NCBI GenBank assembly: GCA_017535105.1
Contig: JAFXUI010000004.1
Location: 175,995 to 239,994 of the forward strand
Length of the DNA: 64,000 bases
Direction of reading: 5' to 3'
DNA from: Alphaproteobacteria bacterium
GTDB taxonomy: Bacteria > Pseudomonadota > Alphaproteobacteria > Rs-D84
The position numbers were made by a program, and so were the translations under genes. The first letter of the stretch is position 1. Every line of letters begins with the position of its first letter. The notes beneath the pieces are model-generated. The model was given only the letters and a program-made list of their open reading frames with translations, made no database searches and was not told the origin of the DNA. Below are positions 16,083-24,666 of this stretch, one piece after another.

Positions 16083-17360
16083 TTACTCCTTTACAAAATT
16101 GCTGGGGTTAAACGGATTGCCCTTGTACCGAATTTCATAGTGCAAGTGTGGCCCCGTTGAACGTCCAGACGACCCCCCAAGTCCCACAACTGTTCCCGGA
16201 CGAACCCAATCGCCACGTGCAACCGTTGCGCGTGATAAATGTGCATATAATGTTGTGAACCCAAGTCCATGGTCAATTTCAACCGTTAAACCATAACCAA
16301 CACGTTCGCCGGCGGAAACAACACGACCTGGTGCCACCGCCATAAGTTCGGTGCCAATTTTACCCGCAAAGTCAATTCCGCGATGCTGTTTTGGCTTGCC
16401 AGTAAATGGATCGTTACGTTTGCCATATCCCGATGTGACACGTACAGATTGCACTGGTGCACCCAATGGCAATATGCGCGCCATTTTGGACAGTCCGTTC
16501 CACAATTCCAAACCATCGGCCAGTTTCTGATATTTCGGGTCCAGGTTTTTATCCAACTGCATCGGGCTGAATGCGGAGCCAACCATTGGACTGGAATACT
16601 TATTCGCCTTTTCGACCAACGCGTTTTCGTTTAACCCCAGTGATGTGATTGTCGAATTTATCTTTTTCATATTTTGACGCAAATCGTCAATGTTGGTTGT
16701 CGTCATTTTGGATACTGCGTCAACAATCTTTGCATCCGCATCGGCAATCAGTAATGCGTTTTCGGTTATTTGTTCGTTCTGTTTGTGTAAAGCCACGTTT
16801 TCGGCGCGTGTAATTTCATATTCAGCCGACAATTCCGCCATTTTGGTATATTCGGGGGCATAGTCTGAATTCGTAAACATTTCGGTCAAACGTGTGCGCA
16901 AAAAGTCCAGTTCGCCCCAGGTTTTAAGGCGGTTATTTAACAATTCTTCTTTTTGTTTATCGGTCAATTTGTCCGCGTGTAAAATCTTGTCATCGGTCAC
17001 GTTCAGATTGCGTGTCAATTCATTAAACTTATTTAAGTATGTTTGCAAATCGGCCATGTGGCGATCGTGTGTGGCGCGCATTTCTTCCAATTGGGCAGTA
17101 CGCTTTTGCAACATTGGACGATGATAAATAAATACATAAGTTGACCATGCAGCCCAGATAATCAGCCCTATTTTGCCACAGAATTGGGTAAAACGCCAAA
17201 AACTGCTTTGTTGATATGTGTACACGTTGCCGTTCGGTGTATCCATAACCGTAAATTCACGCGATGGGAAAATACGCGCAATCATACGCCAAATCGCGCG
17301 AAAAGGCCACGTAATCAGTGACCAAACGGACGAAAAATATCTTGTGATAAAGTTTAGCAT
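16083..17360 (-). CDS. Membrane-anchored M23 family peptidoglycan endopeptidase
   Basis: A 425-residue protein with one transmembrane helix near residues 62-82 (CGKIGLIIWAAWSTYVFIY), a long periplasmic coiled coil (about 90-230) and a C-terminal LytM/M23 domain (about 305-420). Zinc ligands and catalytic His are visible in HRGIDFAGKIG, TLYAHLSR and GPHLHYEIR, so the domain looks active, cutting peptide cross-links in peptidoglycan. The coiled coil resembles that of bactofilin-associated M23 enzymes. The start overlaps the methyltransferase gene by seven bases and the bactofilin gene follows by three bases, so the group is one operon. Confidence 0.93.
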   Translation of the reverse strand: MLNFITRYFSSVWSLITWPFRAIWRMIARIFPSREFTVMDTPNGNVYTYQQSSFWRFTQFCGKIGLIIWAAWSTYVFIYHRPMLQKRTAQLEEMRATHDRHMADLQTYLNKFNELTRNLNVTDDKILHADKLTDKQKEELLNNRLKTWGELDFLRTRLTEMFTNSDYAPEYTKMAELSAEYEITRAENVALHKQNEQITENALLIADADAKIVDAVSKMTTTNIDDLRQNMKKINSTITSLGLNENALVEKANKYSSPMVGSAFSPMQLDKNLDPKYQKLADGLELWNGLSKMARILPLGAPVQSVRVTSGYGKRNDPFTGKPKQHRGIDFAGKIGTELMAVAPGRVVSAGERVGYGLTVEIDHGLGFTTLYAHLSRATVARGDWVRPGTVVGLGGSSGRSTGPHLHYEIRYKGNPFNPSNFVKE

Positions 17361-18046
17361 TTCTGACCTAGTGTAGAAAATGTATCGGCAATAGTCAAGC
17401 CATCGCGCAGTACATTTTCATTGTTCATATCCAGACCCCGATATATTACCGTTCCGCCATGTGTGCCAACGCGGGCGCGGACTAAAACGCGTTCGGCGGT
17501 CTGTTTTTTGCTGAATAACGGAACAACCGTTATGTCGCCACAGCATGTGTCCAGTACAGAGATAACATCGCCCACAACATTTGTATCAACAATCGTACAA
17601 ATTGTGCCACGTGGTTTAACACGCGCAACCGAACGCTTTATCCAGCCCGAAATGTCGGAATTATGATGCGCGTTATGGTGTGCGGGTGTGCCACGAAAAT
17701 ATGGCGGATTGGTTATAACTAAATCGAAAGTACGTGATGTGCGCCACGACATAATATCGGCGTTTATAAGTTCAATGTCTCGATTGTTTAATTCGGCATT
17801 TTGGGCGCACTCGTTTAACATATCGTTGGAAATATCAATTCCAACCGCATGTTGAATATTTGGATTTGCGGCCAACAAACATAATATCGCCCCACCCGTT
17901 CCAACACCAACGTCCAAAATGTCTTTTGTGCGAACATCGGCGGCAAAAGCCGACAGCCATACTGCATCTGATGTTGGATTGTATATTCCGCGCCGTATTT
18001 TAACGCGTCCACCGACCAGGGTAAAAACTGCTTGTTTTTCAGACAT
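17354..18046 (-). CDS. Methyltransferase of the tRNA1(Val) A37 N6 / TrmN6 type
   Basis: A 230-residue class I methyltransferase. The SAM motif is DILDVGVGTGGAILCLL near residue 50, motif II has VGIDIS, and the catalytic LVITNPPYF near residue 118 is the NPPY signature of N6-adenine or Gln N5 methylation. The architecture (short N-terminus with RRGIYNPTSDAVWL, then the domain) fits the COG4123 group that includes TrmN6. The ATG at 18046 is supported because a TTGCCT-N16-TATGAT promoter places the transcription start at that base. The alternative ATG at 18067 would lie upstream of that -10 element. It heads the operon with the M23 peptidase. Confidence 0.82.
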   Translation of the reverse strand: MSEKQAVFTLVGGRVKIRRGIYNPTSDAVWLSAFAADVRTKDILDVGVGTGGAILCLLAANPNIQHAVGIDISNDMLNECAQNAELNNRDIELINADIMSWRTSRTFDLVITNPPYFRGTPAHHNAHHNSDISGWIKRSVARVKPRGTICTIVDTNVVGDVISVLDTCCGDITVVPLFSKKQTAERVLVRARVGTHGGTVIYRGLDMNNENVLRDGLTIADTFSTLGQKC

Positions 18047-18052
18047 ACCTAT

Positions 18053-18080
18053 ATCATAATTCAACAAAACAAAAAGGCAA
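18053..18080 (-). promoter_or_regulatory. Promoter for the methyltransferase operon, probably leaderless
   Basis: On the minus strand TTGCCT (18075-18080), a 16-base spacer and TATGAT (18053-18058). The -10 ends six bases before the ATG at 18046. It overlaps the ribosome-binding region of the divergent gene at 18085. Confidence 0.5.
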
Positions 18081-18084
18081 GTTT

Positions 18085-19065
18085 ATGTTTGATGATGCAA
18101 TCATTGTTCAAAGTGCAATAAGTGCGTTTAATAATGCGGCATTATATGCTCCCGCGTTTTTGTGGTCGGCGCTTTTGACGTTACCGTTGTTTATATTGTC
18201 GTGGATGTTTGGTGGCAAAATATTGAACCAAATTGGCTGGACACAAAATGATATTATTTCCAAGGGTTCAATGTGGTCTGTGATAATTGCGTTTGGGTGG
18301 CTTGTCTTGTTCGGTGGAAATTATGGCGTTTTGCGTGATGATACATCGACATTGCCATTTATGATTGCGGCAATTGTGTTTGTAATGACGGCGTTTGTTG
18401 GCTCAAATTTGCAACGTAACGTGTTGTTTCAACGTAAAAATTTACCGTATTTGGTGTTGGTCTTGATTGCGCTGGGGTTGTCAGACATGCATATCTGGTG
18501 GGGACCATTATTACAGATTGGTGTTGCCCTGTTTGGATTTTTGTTGGGTCGTGTTGCGAAACGCGAAATGCGTGCCGAACCCGGTATGTTGTTAATTGTT
18601 TTGGCAACAACGACAACAATTCTTATGCAACCAGAGTTTTTCCGTTTCGGTCAGTTGGGTAATTTAACGGGTGTACACATGATTGCGCTGATGTTGATTG
18701 GTATTTTTGCGGCGGCAACAATCGCGGTGCGTAATATAAAACCAGCACACAAGATTCACGACAGTGCATATGTAAAATTAAAATGGATGATGCGGTTTGT
18801 TGTTATGCTGGCGGTGGCGGTATTTGTAATGACGGAATCTGTGCCGGTATTTTTGGGTGCGGTTGTGGTGGCATTTATGTTATTTGCCCTGTCGGTATGG
18901 CATTCAGCAAAGGTACCAAGTGCGCTTGGCGATAAATTATACGCACTGACCGTTTTGTCCTTTGGAATAATTATTTCAATGCCAGTTATCAGTGTTATTG
19001 GAATAATAATGTTGTCCAATATGCCCCATGGCAATTTATGGGCAGAATCTAAATACTTGTTATAA
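18085..19065 (+). CDS. Polytopic inner-membrane protein, function unknown
   Basis: A 326-residue hydrophobic protein with roughly nine or ten predicted membrane helices, for example FLWSALLTLPLFILSWMFGG, MIAAIVFVMTAFVGS, YLVLVLIALGLSDMHIWW and VVMLAVAVFVMTESVPVFLG. Loops are short; one basic cytoplasmic loop holds GRVAKREMRAEPG and another RNIKPAHKIHDSAYVKLK. I do not recognise a transporter or enzyme signature. It is divergent from the methyltransferase and precedes lpxA by 80 bases, so a role in envelope metabolism is possible but only by position. The AAGG ribosome-binding site lies seven bases before the ATG. Confidence 0.8.
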   Translation: MFDDAIIVQSAISAFNNAALYAPAFLWSALLTLPLFILSWMFGGKILNQIGWTQNDIISKGSMWSVIIAFGWLVLFGGNYGVLRDDTSTLPFMIAAIVFVMTAFVGSNLQRNVLFQRKNLPYLVLVLIALGLSDMHIWWGPLLQIGVALFGFLLGRVAKREMRAEPGMLLIVLATTTTILMQPEFFRFGQLGNLTGVHMIALMLIGIFAAATIAVRNIKPAHKIHDSAYVKLKWMMRFVVMLAVAVFVMTESVPVFLGAVVVAFMLFALSVWHSAKVPSALGDKLYALTVLSFGIIISMPVISVIGIIMLSNMPHGNLWAESKYLL

Positions 19066-19145
19066 TTTGTTATATTTATTGAATACCAATTATTTGACGA
19101 ATAATGTAGTATTATCTTGAAATAAACAAGTCAAAGGAATTGGTT

Positions 19146-19949
19146 ATGAGTACTATTCATCCAACTGCAATTATTCATGACGGTGCCGTACTGGGTGCCG
19201 ATTGCAAGATTGGTCCAAATTGTATTATTGGCCCAAATGTCGTTTTGGGTGATCGTGTTGAGTTGATGTCTAATGTTATTATTGACGGTAAAACGTCTAT
19301 TGGTGACGACACCATTGTATATCCATTCGCGGTTTTGGGCGTAATGAGCCAGGACCTTAAATGGCAAGACGAAGCCGCAATGACGGGGCTGCGTATTGGT
19401 AAACGTTGCCGTATTCGTGAATATGTGACTATCCATTCGGGAACACCGGCATCAAACGGTACCGAAATCGGTAATGATTGTCAGATTATGGTGAACGCGC
19501 ACGTTGGTCATGATTGCAAGATTGGTAATAACGTTGTTATGTCTAATTTGGTCCAGGTTGCTGGTCACGTTGAAATCGAAGACTTTGTGATTTTGTCGGG
19601 CGGTGTTATGGTGCTTCAGTTTTCACGTATTGGACGTAACGCGTTTATCGCGGGTATGACCGGTGTTACAAGTGATATTTTGCCATATGCGATTTATGAG
19701 GGTAACCCACGTGCCGTATATCGCACAATCAATCGTGTTGGTTTGATGCGTAATGGATTCACTAATGAAGATATGCATGCGATTCACGCGGTGTACAGTG
19801 CGGTGTTTCACGGCAGCGAAGGTACGGTTTCGGAACGTTTGGCCAAAGTACGCAAGGAAGTGAAAAATAACAAGTACGCAATGGACGCCATCGACTTTAT
19901 TGAAAATCGTTCTAAACGTGGAATTGGCACATCCAAAGATGCAGAATAA
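19146..19949 (+). CDS. lpxA: UDP-N-acetylglucosamine acyltransferase
   Basis: LpxA performs the first step of lipid A synthesis, moving a 3-hydroxyacyl chain from ACP to UDP-GlcNAc. The N-terminal two thirds are a left-handed beta-helix of hexapeptide repeats (IHPTAIIHDGAVLGADCKIG onward). The catalytic His is in NAHVGHDCKIGNN near residue 120, and the helical C-terminal domain follows (NRVGLMRNGFTNEDMHAI). The 267 residues are normal. AAAGGA lies about eight bases before the ATG. lpxB overlaps its end by 11 bases. lpxD and fabZ, common neighbours, are not in this window. Confidence 0.96.
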   Translation: MSTIHPTAIIHDGAVLGADCKIGPNCIIGPNVVLGDRVELMSNVIIDGKTSIGDDTIVYPFAVLGVMSQDLKWQDEAAMTGLRIGKRCRIREYVTIHSGTPASNGTEIGNDCQIMVNAHVGHDCKIGNNVVMSNLVQVAGHVEIEDFVILSGGVMVLQFSRIGRNAFIAGMTGVTSDILPYAIYEGNPRAVYRTINRVGLMRNGFTNEDMHAIHAVYSAVFHGSEGTVSERLAKVRKEVKNNKYAMDAIDFIENRSKRGIGTSKDAE

Positions 19950-21075
19950 AAAACTTAAAATATTTATTATTGCTGGGGAAGTTTCTGGTGACGTTTTGGG
20001 CGCACGTATAATGCGTGAATTGCCCGATGCAGAATTCGTGGGGGTCGGCGGCGAAAATATGGCGTGCGCTGGATTAAAGCCATTATTCCCTATTTCTGAT
20101 TTGGCGGTTATGGGTGCCATAGAGGTTTTGGCCCATGCGCGCACTTTGACGAAACGCATTAAACAAACGGTTCATGCGATTATTAACGAAAAGCCTGACG
20201 TTGTTTTAACAATTGACTCACCGGGTTTTGCACACAGTGTTATATCACAAATTCGTAAATCAAGTGCGGGTCGCGATTTAATTGCGCATGGGTTGCGCTT
20301 TCATCATGTTGTTGCGCCCCAGGTTTGGGCATGGCGACCGGGACGTGCAAAAAAATACGCACGTGACTTTGATAAACTATATGCGTTTTTTGATTTTGAG
20401 GTACCCTATTTCACCAAATACGGTTTGGAAACAGTCGCGGTCGGTCATCCAATATCAGACGGGCTGATTGGTAAAAAACTGATTAAAACATCGGAAAAAA
20501 TCGTGACTATTATTCCGGGCAGTCGTATGTCCGAAGTAAAACGTTTAATGCCGTTGTTTTGCGATGTGGTTTCTGGGTTGGGTGCCGATAAATATAAATA
20601 TGTAATACCTGTTGTTGAAACAACACGCGAATATGTGACGAAGTGTGTGCGTGATTGGCCAGTTTCGGTTGAAATTTTGGACTCCAGCGCGCGATATGAT
20701 TTATATGCGAAAACTTATACTGCCATCGCAGCCAGTGGAACTGTGACCGCAGAATTGGCAATGTTGCACATACCAACAATTGTTGTTTATAAAATGAACC
20801 CGATTACCATTTGGTTGGCGCGGCGTGTTATAAATATTCGCTGGGTATCATTGGTGAACATCTTGTTGGGACGCGGTGTTTATCCGGAACTTTTGGGGGC
20901 TGATGCAACAAGTGAAAAAGTCATAGCGGAATTCAAGAAATTGACGAATGTATCGGCACGCACAAAAATGGCGCATGATTTGGCGGCGGCAGATAATATG
21001 TGGTCACGCAACGGTAACACCCCCGCACGTATAATCGCAGACGATTTGCGTTTGTTGAAGCCCAACACTAAATAG
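19939..21075 (+). CDS. lpxB: Lipid-A-disaccharide synthase
   Basis: LpxB joins UDP-2,3-diacylglucosamine to lipid X to form the disaccharide core of lipid A at the inner membrane. The family starts with IFIIAGEVSGDVLGARIM, seen here near residue 10. Other conserved blocks are DVVLTIDSPGFAHSV, HHVVAPQVWAWRPGRAKK, IIPGSRMSEVKRLMP and AIAASGTVTAELAML. The length is 378 residues. The ATG at 19939 lies inside the end of lpxA, and the pair is translationally coupled. No hairpin terminator is obvious between its stop and the convergent gene at 21101. Confidence 0.96.
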   Translation: MQNKKLKIFIIAGEVSGDVLGARIMRELPDAEFVGVGGENMACAGLKPLFPISDLAVMGAIEVLAHARTLTKRIKQTVHAIINEKPDVVLTIDSPGFAHSVISQIRKSSAGRDLIAHGLRFHHVVAPQVWAWRPGRAKKYARDFDKLYAFFDFEVPYFTKYGLETVAVGHPISDGLIGKKLIKTSEKIVTIIPGSRMSEVKRLMPLFCDVVSGLGADKYKYVIPVVETTREYVTKCVRDWPVSVEILDSSARYDLYAKTYTAIAASGTVTAELAMLHIPTIVVYKMNPITIWLARRVINIRWVSLVNILLGRGVYPELLGADATSEKVIAEFKKLTNVSARTKMAHDLAAADNMWSRNGNTPARIIADDLRLLKPNTK

Positions 21076-21100
21076 AATTTTAATATTATATTTTGAACGA

Positions 21101-23728
21101 TTAAATGCTTTCTGGAACCATTTCTTCAAAGTATGGTTCGGGTGATTCACTGTCATCAAATTGTGTCGTAGCACAAGAGTAAGACGAAAGTGTGTTGGTT
21201 GTTCCAGGAGTCTGGTTGGCGTCAAGTTTTACTGTGAAATAGCGATAAGGGCAAACACGACCATGACTGTCCACGGCCTTTTGTGTGCACCATTTATCAA
21301 CAGCCATATCTGTTGACGCATGATACGATGTAGGTGTTGTTGTTGTTGCGCCCAATTGGCTACTGCATATAGTAGAGTCGTCTTGTGAAGTTTCCGTTGG
21401 CAATACGGCAACGCATGTCGCGGTACGACCGTTTTTACTGCGGCGACCACCATTGTCCCAGCAAGAACAAGAACCCCATGATTGTACATCAACCGACAAC
21501 CCATAATCGCGTGGACACATATTTTCATTACTTGCAATACCATATCCGGCATATAAACATTGGATTTCAGCGGAATTAGTACTACAAACAACGTTGGTAT
21601 CAAAGGTAAACGTACGCCATTTACAATAATTGGTTGTGTCATATATGTTGTCTTGGGTCAATGTCTGTACCGGCATAAATCGTCCATTGATGTTCAAGCA
21701 CTGTGTAGAAAGCGTGTCGATAATCTGGTTATAAATTTCTGTGGCGACACCAACAGCACGCAAATCACGATGGCGCAATGTTGATGGGTCTGATTCTTCT
21801 TCCCCAGGTTTTTCAATTCCGTATTCAATTGTATCAGAATGGTTTTTTATCGTAAATGTATTGTCGGTTGGGTTTTTTTCTACATAAAACATGTCAAATC
21901 CGCCGAATGCTTTTTTCAGCATGTCAGTATCTCTGCACGATGAGATTTTGTCTAATTGTTTTGCGCATGGCGATTTTAATGTTTTGCCATCTGTGTCATA
22001 CAGCGTAAACCAATCTGGTGCTTTGCCAGTATCGAAAAGACCACTGTATGGATAGTAAAAGTTTTCATATCCGGTTCCGCCGTATTTATCAAAACATTGT
22101 TTTGCAACCGCACGACATGCAGCCAAAACGTCCTCTTGTTGTTGGTTTTGGACGTATTCTGCAATGATGCCAACATCTGCATTTTCATCGGTCTTGAACA
22201 TATTATCGCAAGACGATATGTAATCTTGACATAATTGTGTAGATAACGACAAACGGTCGGGCTGTAATATAATGGCGTTATCGCCAGTCAATTGCGCCAT
22301 TGCGGCGGTTATGGAAACATTGGTTGATTCATAGCATTGTGATATAAAATCAAAACACCCTTGTTTAATTTCAGATACTTTTGATTGTTGCGCATAATAT
22401 ATGGCCAACATTGCCTTATCCAAATATTCTTCCCATACCGTATCGGCAATTTCAACGCACTTATCCAACGCGGGTTTGGCGAATTTTTTGGTGCGTTTCT
22501 CGAAATTGTTTACGAAAACCTTATTGCCAGATGTTTTTGACAATCTTTGTGTTGCCGCATCAAGACCGGGTGCAAACTTCAACAAATTTCCCAGTTCATA
22601 AAACTTTTCAACACCAATAATTGGTTTGCCGGTCGCAATATCAATGTATTCACCATTATCCAAGCATTTATGATAATTTGCACCACAAACTTCTTCGCTT
22701 AATATGGCATCTTCAACATTATTTATACATGTGGTAATGTCATCAGTGTTGTGTTTTTGGCGATTTTCAACACGGGCCAAGTCAAGCAATGCACTGCCTT
22801 CGCGTACCGCAGATTTCATCTCTTTTTGTTTTTGTTCGATGGCGGTTTGAACCGTGTTACAATCTTGCTCTATTGCCATTAAATATGCCGTTACTGCGCG
22901 TTGTAATGCCGTATCACTGCATTCTGAACGTACGGCGTTTCGACATTGTGGATATACTGCGCTGTACAGCCGTTGACCGTTGTATGTTGCGACAAGTTGG
23001 CTTGCATCACCACCAAACACAATCGATGTATCAAATGCCAAGTTTATGCTGTTCAGTTCTGAATACCGGCCGCCAACCGTTGTGTCACCACCGCGTATGG
23101 CATTCATAATTGCTTGTAATAATGCCTTAGACGCAGAATTGTCGGTTGTCAAAGCATGCTCGCCTTCAGATTCAGTACGCAGTGAACTTGCCTGGGCGGC
23201 GGTCATGCCAACAGTGTCAAGGTTTTCGGTAAATATGGTCAGTTGTTCGCCAGCCTCAATCAAAACGTCACGGGCGGCGCCCAACGAATCAACCCGGTCG
23301 CTGCATGAGCAACGGCGATAGTCATCGTTTTTAAGACTACAAAATTGATCCATACACGAGAAAAAGGCGGTTTTACAAGATTCGTATGCTCCCCCGGTGC
23401 GTGTTTCGGCGGCGGATGTCGCGTCTGAAACTGGGGTTGCCGCACGTGCAGTGACATTTTTTGTCGGTTGAATAATGTTGCGTGTTGCTGTGCCACGCTG
23501 TGTCGATGTGCGTGAGTTTTTTACCGTATTGGTATTGCGCGTGTTACCCAACACCGTCACACGTGGCGCGGTTGTTGATTTTTTCCTTTCGGTTGTGGAT
23601 ACGCGTTTTTGGACGGTTGTGGTTGTACCCCCATTCGTCCGAGATGCCGAATTTCCATCGCGTACAGCGGCATTGACAGCGTCAATACCCATTGCAAAAG
23701 CAACGATTAAAATAAGAATTTTCTTCAT
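21101..23728 (-). CDS. Large secreted Cys-rich protein, function unknown
   Basis: An 875-residue protein. A signal peptide (MKKILILIVAFAMGIDAVNA) is followed by about 75 residues of Thr/Arg/Ser-rich low-complexity linker. A Cys-rich body starts with CKTAFFSCMDQFCSLKNDD and RRCSCSDRV. Helical segments rich in Ala and Gln follow (QDCNTVQTAIEQKQKEMK), and a Cys-rich C-terminal part contains SWGSCSCWDNGG and CPYRYFTVKL. No membrane anchor follows the signal. I do not recognise a catalytic domain. The even spread of Cys implies disulfides in the periplasm or outside. It is convergent with lpxB and stands alone ahead of the tRNA cluster. Confidence 0.8.
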   Translation of the reverse strand: MKKILILIVAFAMGIDAVNAAVRDGNSASRTNGGTTTTVQKRVSTTERKKSTTAPRVTVLGNTRNTNTVKNSRTSTQRGTATRNIIQPTKNVTARAATPVSDATSAAETRTGGAYESCKTAFFSCMDQFCSLKNDDYRRCSCSDRVDSLGAARDVLIEAGEQLTIFTENLDTVGMTAAQASSLRTESEGEHALTTDNSASKALLQAIMNAIRGGDTTVGGRYSELNSINLAFDTSIVFGGDASQLVATYNGQRLYSAVYPQCRNAVRSECSDTALQRAVTAYLMAIEQDCNTVQTAIEQKQKEMKSAVREGSALLDLARVENRQKHNTDDITTCINNVEDAILSEEVCGANYHKCLDNGEYIDIATGKPIIGVEKFYELGNLLKFAPGLDAATQRLSKTSGNKVFVNNFEKRTKKFAKPALDKCVEIADTVWEEYLDKAMLAIYYAQQSKVSEIKQGCFDFISQCYESTNVSITAAMAQLTGDNAIILQPDRLSLSTQLCQDYISSCDNMFKTDENADVGIIAEYVQNQQQEDVLAACRAVAKQCFDKYGGTGYENFYYPYSGLFDTGKAPDWFTLYDTDGKTLKSPCAKQLDKISSCRDTDMLKKAFGGFDMFYVEKNPTDNTFTIKNHSDTIEYGIEKPGEEESDPSTLRHRDLRAVGVATEIYNQIIDTLSTQCLNINGRFMPVQTLTQDNIYDTTNYCKWRTFTFDTNVVCSTNSAEIQCLYAGYGIASNENMCPRDYGLSVDVQSWGSCSCWDNGGRRSKNGRTATCVAVLPTETSQDDSTICSSQLGATTTTPTSYHASTDMAVDKWCTQKAVDSHGRVCPYRYFTVKLDANQTPGTTNTLSSYSCATTQFDDSESPEPYFEEMVPESI

Positions 23729-23834
23729 CTCTGATAAAATGTTAGCAAAATTCGGAAATTCAGAGCAAGCGAAATATGATGATTTTTTAGTAAATTTTTC
23801 TGATTTTTATCATGAAAAATACACTAAATTCTTG

Positions 23835-23863
23835 TTGCAAAAATATTTATGTTGCGTTATTAT
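23835..23863 (+). promoter_or_regulatory. Promoter of the tRNA cluster
   Basis: TTGCAA (23835-23840), 17-base spacer, TATTAT (23858-23863); the first tRNA begins 21 bases later. Confidence 0.6.
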
Positions 23864-23883
23864 TCTGAACGCTTTACAGTATT

Positions 23884-23970
23884 GGGCATATGGCGGAATT
23901 GGTAGACGCGCTAGTTTCAGGTACTAGTGGTAGCAATACCTTGGAAGTTCGAGTCTTCTTATGCCCACCA
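23884..23970 (+). tRNA. tRNA-Leu (anticodon CAG)
   Basis: An 87-base class II tRNA. The acceptor GGGCATA pairs with TATGCCC, CCA is encoded, and the anticodon stem CTAGT / ACTAG frames the loop TTCAGGT. The long variable arm fits leucine. It reads CUG codons. First of four tRNAs in a row. Confidence 0.93.
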
Positions 23971-23979
23971 TAGAGTTCT

Positions 23980-24055
23980 GGGGTTGTAGCTCAGTTGATA
24001 GAGCGCTACGTTCGCATCGTAGAGGTCGTGGGTTTGAGTCCCATCAGCTCCACCA
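23980..24055 (+). tRNA. tRNA-Ala (anticodon CGC)
   Basis: A 76-base tRNA. The acceptor GGGGTTG pairs with CAGCTCC and contains the G3-U70 wobble that is the alanine identity element. The loop TTCGCAT gives anticodon CGC. CCA is encoded. Its anticodon arm differs by one base from that of the tRNA-Val at 24174. Confidence 0.93.
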
Positions 24056-24074
24056 GATTTTTTCATAAGTCTTC

Positions 24075-24161
24075 GGGGATATGGCGGAATGGTAGACGCT
24101 GAGGACTTAAAATCCTTTGGTCATTGCGACCGTGTGGGTTCAAGTCCCACTATCCCCACCA
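24075..24161 (+). tRNA. tRNA-Leu (anticodon TAA)
   Basis: An 87-base class II tRNA. The acceptor GGGGATA pairs with TATCCCC, and the loop CTTAAAA gives anticodon UAA. Long variable arm and encoded CCA. Confidence 0.93.
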
Positions 24162-24173
24162 AAACAAACAATC

Positions 24174-24250
24174 GGATGTGTGGCTCAGTTGGTTAGAGCA
24201 CTACGTTCACATCGTAGGGGTCGGCGGTTCGAGTCCGCCCACATCCACCA
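24174..24250 (+). tRNA. tRNA-Val (anticodon CAC)
   Basis: A 77-base tRNA. The acceptor GGATGTG pairs with CACATCC, and the loop TTCACAT gives anticodon CAC. CCA is encoded. Last of the cluster; a terminator follows 12 bases later. Confidence 0.92.
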
Positions 24251-24261
24251 CGAAAAAAAAT

Positions 24262-24285
24262 AAATCGGCAAAATGCCGATTTTTA
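24262..24285. terminator. Bidirectional terminator after the tRNA cluster
   Basis: Stem AAATCGGCA / TGCCGATTT with an AAA loop, followed by TTATTTTA. It serves the tRNAs and the convergent gene at 24288. Confidence 0.85.
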
Positions 24286-24287
24286 TT

Positions 24288-24605
24288 TTATCTTAAACCC
24301 ATTGCGCGACAGCAACCCATCGCCGCACTCTTCCAGTCTGGATATTGTTTTCCGGGGTTGCGCAAATCGGTCCATGGTTGCCAGCCCGAACATTTTTTCG
24401 TGTTGCCCTCACCGGTGCATTTGGCATATCTGCGCAATGTACACGTTTGGTTGGAAACCTTGCCCGTGTCGGTGGTGCATTTCACAACAACATTTTGATT
24501 TTTTGCGTCACGTTGGCCCAGTTCCTTAGACGACAAAACCTGGTACGCGTTGGCGGACATTACGGTTGTGAACACCATTAAAAAAGCGATAAATATTTTT
24601 TTCAT
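24288..24605 (-). CDS. Small exported Cys-containing protein
   Basis: From the ATG at 24605 the protein is 105 residues, with a clean signal peptide (MKKIFIAFLMVFTTVMSANA). The mature part of about 85 residues has six Cys (VVKCTT, QTCTLRRYAKC, KKCSGW, GCCRAMG) and Trp-rich segments (SGWQPWTDLRN). The start has a strong AGAGGGG ribosome-binding site. The family is not recognised. It is the last gene on the minus strand after the GH108 muramidase gene, 61 bases downstream, so it may belong to the same transcript or have its own promoter. Confidence 0.75.
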   Translation of the reverse strand: MKKIFIAFLMVFTTVMSANAYQVLSSKELGQRDAKNQNVVVKCTTDTGKVSNQTCTLRRYAKCTGEGNTKKCSGWQPWTDLRNPGKQYPDWKSAAMGCCRAMGLR

Positions 24606-24666
24606 ATTTTCACCCCTCTTTATACGTTTATTATACAAGTTTTATTCAATAAAAACAATGTGATTT

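Noticed and set aside
24124..24498. 124-aa plus-strand frame
   Set aside because: It begins inside tRNA-Leu(TAA), runs through tRNA-Val and then antisense to an exported-protein gene.
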